64,000 nt of DNA from Cephalotus follicularis (taxonomy: Eukaryota > Streptophyta > Magnoliopsida > Oxalidales > Cephalotaceae). The DNA lies in assembly GCA_001972305.1 (NCBI GenBank), contig BDDD01000172.1:376214-440213 (forward strand). The letters are read 5' to 3'. The stretch's first letter is position 1; each line of letters begins with the position of its first letter. A program made the position numbers and the translations under genes. Of the stretch, positions 59,056-64,000 are shown piece after piece. The notes beneath the pieces were generated by a model. It saw only the letters and a program-made list of their open reading frames with translations, had not been told where the DNA came from and searched no databases.

Positions 59056-59361
59056 TATGCAGTATGAGCAGATGACAACGAGGGGATGTTGCCCTAGCTA
59101 CACCCTTGCCATGGAGAGGATCTGCCGAGGGGATGGAGTCTGCCCTCGCCATAGCGAGGGCATGATGGCGAGGGGAGACTGCCCTAGCGATACCCTCTCC
59201 ATGGTGAGGGAAATATACGGCGAGAGTACATCACCCTCACTGTGTCCTCACCATGCCCTCGCCGAGGGGGCTGGCGAGGGTGTTTTCCCCTCGCAAAGCC
59301 CTTGCCGTTGGGTCAATGGTGAGAGGAAGTGCCCTCGCTGTAGCCCTGTTTTTTAGTAGTG
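59056..59361 (+). repeat. CACTA 3' subterminal repeats and terminal inverted repeat
   Basis: About twelve copies of 'gccctcgcc', 'ggcgagggt', 'tggcgagggg' and related words in both orientations run to the terminal 'gccctgttttttagtagtg'. Followed by the AAC duplication. Confidence 0.9.
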
Positions 59362-59364
59362 AAC

Positions 59365-60975
59365 CAACTATTCTTTTAAATTTTCATGCGCCAAGTACTC
59401 ATCCAACTGCTCGTTCACATATTCTAATGGATCAGCTGGTTGGTACTCTTACTACTCCTCAAGACAAAACCTTTTTTGATGGGTCCGAGGAGGAGGAAGA
59501 TCCTTGCGGATTTGATGATGGTTGGATGTGAACGGGCTGGTTCATGGTATTCCTCGGATTCGGGTCAGGCTGGGAAGGCATCTTGCCTTTTTCTCGAGTA
59601 TGCAATGCAGATGCTAGCTGAGAGATTTGCTTCTCCATGTTGTGCTGACTAGTCATAACAGTACTCATGAGAAGCTCCACACTCTTTTTTAACGAGTAAA
59701 TTTGTAACGTATCTTCCCTTTGGTTCAACAATCCAGGTGATTGTTGATTTTGAAATTGATTTTGTGGGAAGGATGGTTGGACATTATTTGAATTCGGGGG
59801 AAACCTTTGAAAGGTCCGTTGTGGTGCAGACTGGCTAGAGAAGCTCGAAGGTTGCCCCGAAAAATGTGAAGGTTGACCAGAAAAATTCGATGTTTGACCA
59901 AAAAAAAATTAGACGTTCGACCAGAAAAATTTGATTGTCTTCTTTGGTTATGCCCTTGACTCCATGAGAAGTTTGGATGATTTCGCCAACCCGGATTGTA
60001 CGTGTTACTGTACAGGTTGTATTGATTCATTAATACGTTCTCAGGAGGATAATGATTTCAAATGTAATTTTGGCATTCTTCAACGACATGATTTGGTGAC
60101 TGGGACCAAGATCACATAGAGGTACTTTGATCAATGTGATTTACTTGCACGGAACCCCTAACTATCGACTCCAATCTCGTGAGGAGGCTGGCTAACTGTG
60201 CCTCCTTAGCCATTGCCCCTTCTATAACGTACCCCTTACTCGGAAACGCTCTCTCAGAAACTTGAGTGGACTCCCACTCCCTAGTTCACTCACCCAAATA
60301 TATAAGGAAATTTCAGGCCTCATTTTAATCGGTGTACGAGGTGAACCCATCAAGACACATCGACTCAACCAATTGCTTGGTCTGGTAGTCGACGCATTCG
60401 TAAATGATTTGGCACAAATGCCACATGTTCAAATCATGATGTGGACACTCAAAGAGAAGGTCTTTAAAACGCTCCATACATCGAGAAAATGATTCATTGG
60501 GTCGCTGCCTAAACTGGAGAATGTCGTTCCTAAGTTTATTGGTTTTATGAAGTGGAAAGAATTTCTTATGGAACGAAACAGTGAAATGGTCCCATGTAGA
60601 GATGGAACCATTGGGAAGATTGTAGAGCCACTTCTTAGTGCCATCTTTGAGAGAAAAATTTATGAAACACAATTTAATTGCATCGTCTGAGAGTTGCTGA
60701 AGTTTCATGAGGGCACACACCTCCTTGAACTCGCGAAGGAAGAGATATGCATCCTCATTGGGTAAACCATGAAAGTGCGGAAGCATGCTAATGAACTGAG
60801 ATTTTAACTCGAAATTGTTCCCTTGAGGGGCAGGAAACATGATACATGATGGTTGCGCTGTCCTCACAGGATAAAATCTATCGCGTACAGTTTGTATGGG
60901 TCGTTCGTCTGCCATTGCTGCTGGTTGATTAATTCTTCCTAATCGATGATTTGGACCACGATCCCACTCAGTCAT
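59365..60975 (-). pseudogene. Athila gag, main part
   Basis: Begins MTEWDRGPNHRLGRINQPAA at 60,975 on the minus strand. The capsid-like core reads 'FELKSQFISMLPHFHGLPNE', 'DAIKLCFINFSLKDGTKKWL', 'LRNDILQFRQRPNESFSRCM' and 'ERFKDLLFECPHHDLNMW' (60,400-60,820), a close fit to Athila Gag. Further pieces hold 'NPYSNTYNPGW'-like text (seen as NLYSNTYNPGWRNHPNFSWS, about 59,970-60,025) and 'NMEKQISQLASALHTREKGK' (about 59,560-59,640), also usual in Athila. Broken in several places. Confidence 0.88.
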
Positions 60976-61020
60976 ACACTAACGTAAAACAAACCACAAG
61001 CAAAATACTAACAGGACGCA
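60976..61020 (-). other. Athila leader fragment
   Basis: Short text between the gag start and the E4 boundary. The primer-binding site and 5' LTR expected upstream are not visible because E4 begins at 61,021. Confidence 0.5.
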
Positions 61021-64000
61021 TGTAAGAGCCCTAAATATTATAAAATATTATTATTGGGCTTTATAATTATTTCCCCACCTTTTGGGCTGGGCCCGAATTT
61101 TATGATGTATTTATTTGAGCATTAATGGAGCATAATTTGTAAATATGGGCTAAAGGAATTATGTTATTCACTTTGGGCCGGATTTATTGTGGTAATTGGA
61201 TTTTTGGTATGATGAGTGGAAAGTGTATTTTGGGCTAAGTGGAGTAAGGTTGGCCCAAGCCCAAGTATAGCCCTTCACCGTGGGAATTCTCTTAAGAATT
61301 CTAGATCTTTCCTAAGGCCATGATAAAAGATGGGTGGTGGCCTGCAGACACACTTTTTGACATTATTTTTGCACATTTTGTTCCAGAGAATTCAGGAGAA
61401 TATAGAGTGGGAAGGAGACAAAGTGGGTGCCGTCCATCAAGCCCCCTTGTCCCCTACACTCCAATGGTATAAATAACATTCTCTGGAAGCAAGGCTTAGT
61501 GCAAGGAAGAAGAATTAGCAAAGCAAAGGTGTGTAGCAGACCTCTGCCAAGAAGGAAAGCCAGAATTTACGAGGAGAAGAGGAAGCGTCTTCGTTTTCAA
61601 CCTTACCCCGGGTAGGTTGCTCCAAGTCCGAGTGCCTACCAGTACGTTTGTGTGCATGTATGTGTGCTATGCATGATTTATTATTTGATTTGTCTGCTGT
61701 GAATGTATTATGGTCTATGGTTATTAGTAATTGCTAGTAAGATATGTACACCCGCGTATTGAATATTGGAAGTGCTGTTCAGTGACACTATGCTTGCCCT
61801 TGTCAATTATCTCCTCTATTTACATCCTTGCACGCACGAATGATACGCTTTTCAAAGGGTGCCAGGGGAGGAGAGGCATGGGAGGAGTGAACTCCTCTAG
61901 TCATGCACCCATGCGTGGCGGGACGGTCGGGCTTCTCTCCGACGAGTGTCGACCTCCCCTCACCGTCAGCTTACACGGAGCATGTTTCCAAGGCATGCAA
62001 AACGTAGTGTCAAGCACCAGGGATGAACGCATGAACTGCCAGGGGTGAGCACATGAGTGCCAGGGATGAACGCATGGACTACCATGGGTGAGTGCCGAGC
62101 TGCCGGGGATGAATGCCTGAGCTGCCAGGGATGAATGCCAGAGTTGCCGGGGATGAGTGTCGAGCGCCAGGGATGAACGCATGAACTACCAAGGGTGAGC
62201 ACACGAGCGCCAGGGATGAACGCATGGATTGCCATGGTTGAGTACTGAGTTGCCATGGGTGAGTACCGAGCTGCCATGGTTGAGTGTCGAGCTGCCATGG
62301 TGTTCATGCCCGACCTACTGTGCCGAGCTTCCCTACTGAGGTGCCTCTACTATAGGCCCGAGCTCAATGATGTAGCACATTCTACCATAGCTCTCTCTCT
62401 CTCTCTCTCTCTCCTGGCGAATGCAAACGGCTCCTCCATAACTCTCCACTGCTCTGCATGTGACCTGGACATGTCAGAGGGGCTGTAGTGATGCGCCATA
62501 GGAAGCTGGTGTCGAACCAGGGGGTGCCTTATGCCATGAGTAAAGCTACACCCTTTGTTGCGCACATACCAGAACAAGCTACAGTGCGGCTCGCAAGTGA
62601 TTCTTGTGGCATGTTGAGAAATGTATAAGAATGCCTGCACGCGCTATGCATGTGTTTCCAGCATGATGGGGCACTACGTGTTGCTCTGCATGTGCATGCA
62701 GGTATTAGACGCGGTGTGACATCCGTGTCCTTGTACGGTATGTGTCTGTGAGCCTACGTGGCTTCTGTCTATCTGTCGGTCTGTTAATCTATTTTCTGGC
62801 ATTCATGATATGCATCATGGCATTATTTAAATTTTTATGATTTTATTCTGATTGTTTTCTCCATAAGAAATGAATTTGAGCGCTGAGCACCGGCGAAGGC
62901 AGTCGCGGTCAATGCGGCCGTTCCGGCCAGATGCCGCGGCCCCAGACCCAACGCGCCTCAGATCCGTGCTCTCCAACCTCCAACGCTCCATATGCAACCT
63001 CTGCGGCTGACCAGAAATGCGCGAGGCTTTCACGCGCCGGCCAGGGGCGGAGCGTGGGCCCACACACCGGCGACCCTCCGACGAGAAATTTCTGACAGTT
63101 TTCTGACTCCGTTCTCTGCGGTGATGTGATTCGTTCCAGTTCCGCTGCGGGATTCTGACTCAGTGTTCTGTTCTGTTCGATATCAGTAAACTTTGAACTT
63201 CTCTCCGTTAATTCTGTTTTTCCGTTAAATTCTCTACTTCTGTAGCTGTATATGTTTCTGTTATGTATATGAACTTAATTGCTTATATGACTCGAAATTG
63301 GATAACCTGGACGACCACTTGGACTTACTTAAATGTTTCGAACGAATGTTTAAATTGAAGGTTTAAAAGATGTTTTTAATAATCTGACTTCTGTTCTGTT
63401 AACCGCATTTGATCGGTTATGGTTTTCTAACATCTGCATGCATGCCATTGCATAACGCATTGCACGGTTTTATGCATGCTTAGGTTTGGATAGTCTGTTG
63501 TCTGTCTGAGTTCTGATAGTCTGCTGTCTGTTTGTCTATCTGTTGGCAGAGGATCCTGCTGTTGAGGTCGGCCATGGAGACGACCAGTCGCGTGGCTTGT
63601 TTTGTCTGTACTGTGAGTGGAACGTCTTTCTTTAACCCTTTTATTTTGAGATGGTTTTAAATGTTTGAATGTTTAAGCGTGTTCGCTTATTTGTTTTCTG
63701 TATCTGAATGAAACTCAGTTTTAGTTCATTTCTAAAATCTGTTTCAGTTTTAATGTCTGAACTTTCTTTTAATGTTTTCAAATGCTCGCATGGTTATAGT
63801 CATAGTATGACGCTATTTTCGGTTATATCTGTATTTGATAAGAAAACGATTTCTGCATCTATTTAAATCTGTTTTGACGGCTCTGTCGATCTCTGTATCT
63901 GTTTAAATCTGTTTGAAGTCTGTTTTGAGAAAATCTGAGATTCTGTATTCTGTGTTTCTGAAATCGGTTTAAATATATCTTGATGCTCTGGGATCTCGGT
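61021..64000 (+). mobile_element. E4: long LTR beginning in the Athila leader, runs out of the window
   Basis: Begins 'tgtaagagccctaaatatt', a TG start of the kind seen in other long plant Ty3 LTRs; the preceding 5 bases are 'acgca' and the partner duplication lies outside. A TATA box (tataaata, 61,468-61,475) is followed by leader-like text, a tandem array (62,010-62,305), a CT microsatellite (about 62,390-62,412), a GC-rich block (62,870-63,075) and near 63,540 the 'tgttggcagaggatcctg' acceptor-like block found late in related LTRs. No protein is recognised. It may be a solo LTR or the 5' end of an element. Confidence 0.55.
62010..62305. repeat. E4 array 'gccagggatgaacgcatga'
   Basis: About eleven units of 24-28 bp, with 'gcc(a/g)(g/t)gg(a/g)tga(a/g)(t/c)gc' followed by 'atga', 'ctga' or 'cgagct'. 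Specific to E4. Confidence 0.85.

Larger units (their letters stand above)
42776..59361 (+). mobile_element. CACTA (En/Spm-type) DNA transposon, non-autonomous
   Basis: Terminal inverted repeats are 'cactacaagaaaacagggc' (42,776) and, read inward from 59,361, 'cactactaaaaaacagggc' (17 of 19 identical). A perfect 3-bp duplication AAC flanks it (42,773-42,775; 59,362-59,364), as CACTA elements make. Both ends carry subterminal 'gcgaggg/ccctcgcc' repeats. Inside are remnants of the transposase gene tnp2 (52,933-53,930) and a tnpA-like gene (54,381-55,850), plus two later insertions, a SIRE element and S3. Without these the element is about 4.8 kb. It lacks the catalytic transposase core and would depend on an autonomous relative. 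Confidence 0.93.
34787..61020 (-). mobile_element. Athila-type Ty3 element, non-autonomous, broken
   Basis: A minus-strand element with gag (60,975 to 59,365), continuing after the CACTA insertion into the gag end and protease (42,772 to about 42,065), then an unusual coding tail and a 3' LTR (40,286 to 34,787). Its 5' LTR is not in view: at 61,021 E4 begins. The Gag and a DLGAS protease active site are typical of Athila. I recognise no RT, RNase H or integrase, so this copy could only have moved in trans, like the gag-only LTR elements known from plants. S2 and CACTA are nested in it. It has several breaks. Confidence 0.85.

Overview
This window reads as plant nuclear DNA, probably from a eudicot, in a gene-poor, retrotransposon-packed region of the pericentromeric type. 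Every protein-like stretch I recognise belongs to a transposable element: Ty3 Tekay-type chromoviruses, an Athila-type Ty3 element, a SIRE/Maximus-type Ty1/copia element and a CACTA DNA transposon. I see no host gene, tRNA, rRNA or CRISPR array. I cannot name the species.

Layout. Bases 1-11,729 are a patchwork: the end of one long LTR (1-1,232) set inside another (to 3,671), a decayed block of 'gccacgg' palindromes (3,672-4,075), old non-coding repeat sequence (4,076-7,378), a probable 3.6 kb minus-strand LTR (7,379-11,011) and an LTR-like promoter region (11,012-11,729). From 11,730 onward one nested stack fills the window. The outer member is T1, a minus-strand chromodomain Tekay element (11,730 to at least 33,530). 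Its left LTR is split by a solo LTR (S1, 12,111-15,172) and by a plus-strand Tekay element (T2, 16,077-24,391). Its right LTR is split at 33,531 by another long-LTR element (E3). E3 is split at about 34,787 by a minus-strand Athila element whose visible part runs to 61,020. The Athila left LTR holds a 3.9 kb solo LTR (S2, 34,995-38,896). Its gag-protease region holds a CACTA transposon (42,776-59,361; 3-bp target duplication AAC). The CACTA holds a minus-strand SIRE element (about 43,026-52,059) and another solo LTR (S3, 56,276-59,055). At 61,021 a further long LTR (E4) begins in the Athila leader and leaves the window.

The boundaries rest on terminal TG/CA or CACTA motifs, on short target duplications (AATAA, CAAAT, TATGT/TATGC, TTTAG/TTTAC, AAC), and for the T1 insertions on comparison with the uninterrupted LTR copy. 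All retroelements here are fossils with many breaks. The CACTA keeps its N-terminal and C-terminal transposase parts and a TnpA-like gene but not the catalytic core, so it could only have moved with help from elsewhere.

Points for a second look: short GTCGAC-centred repeat arrays that recur in LTRs of unrelated superfamilies (Tekay, Athila, SIRE); a private tandem array in nearly every long LTR; an unassigned two-piece coding region in the env position of the SIRE element; five CCHC knuckles, four at a 29-residue period, in its Gag; and an internally repeated acidic coding tail where pol would be expected in the Athila element.
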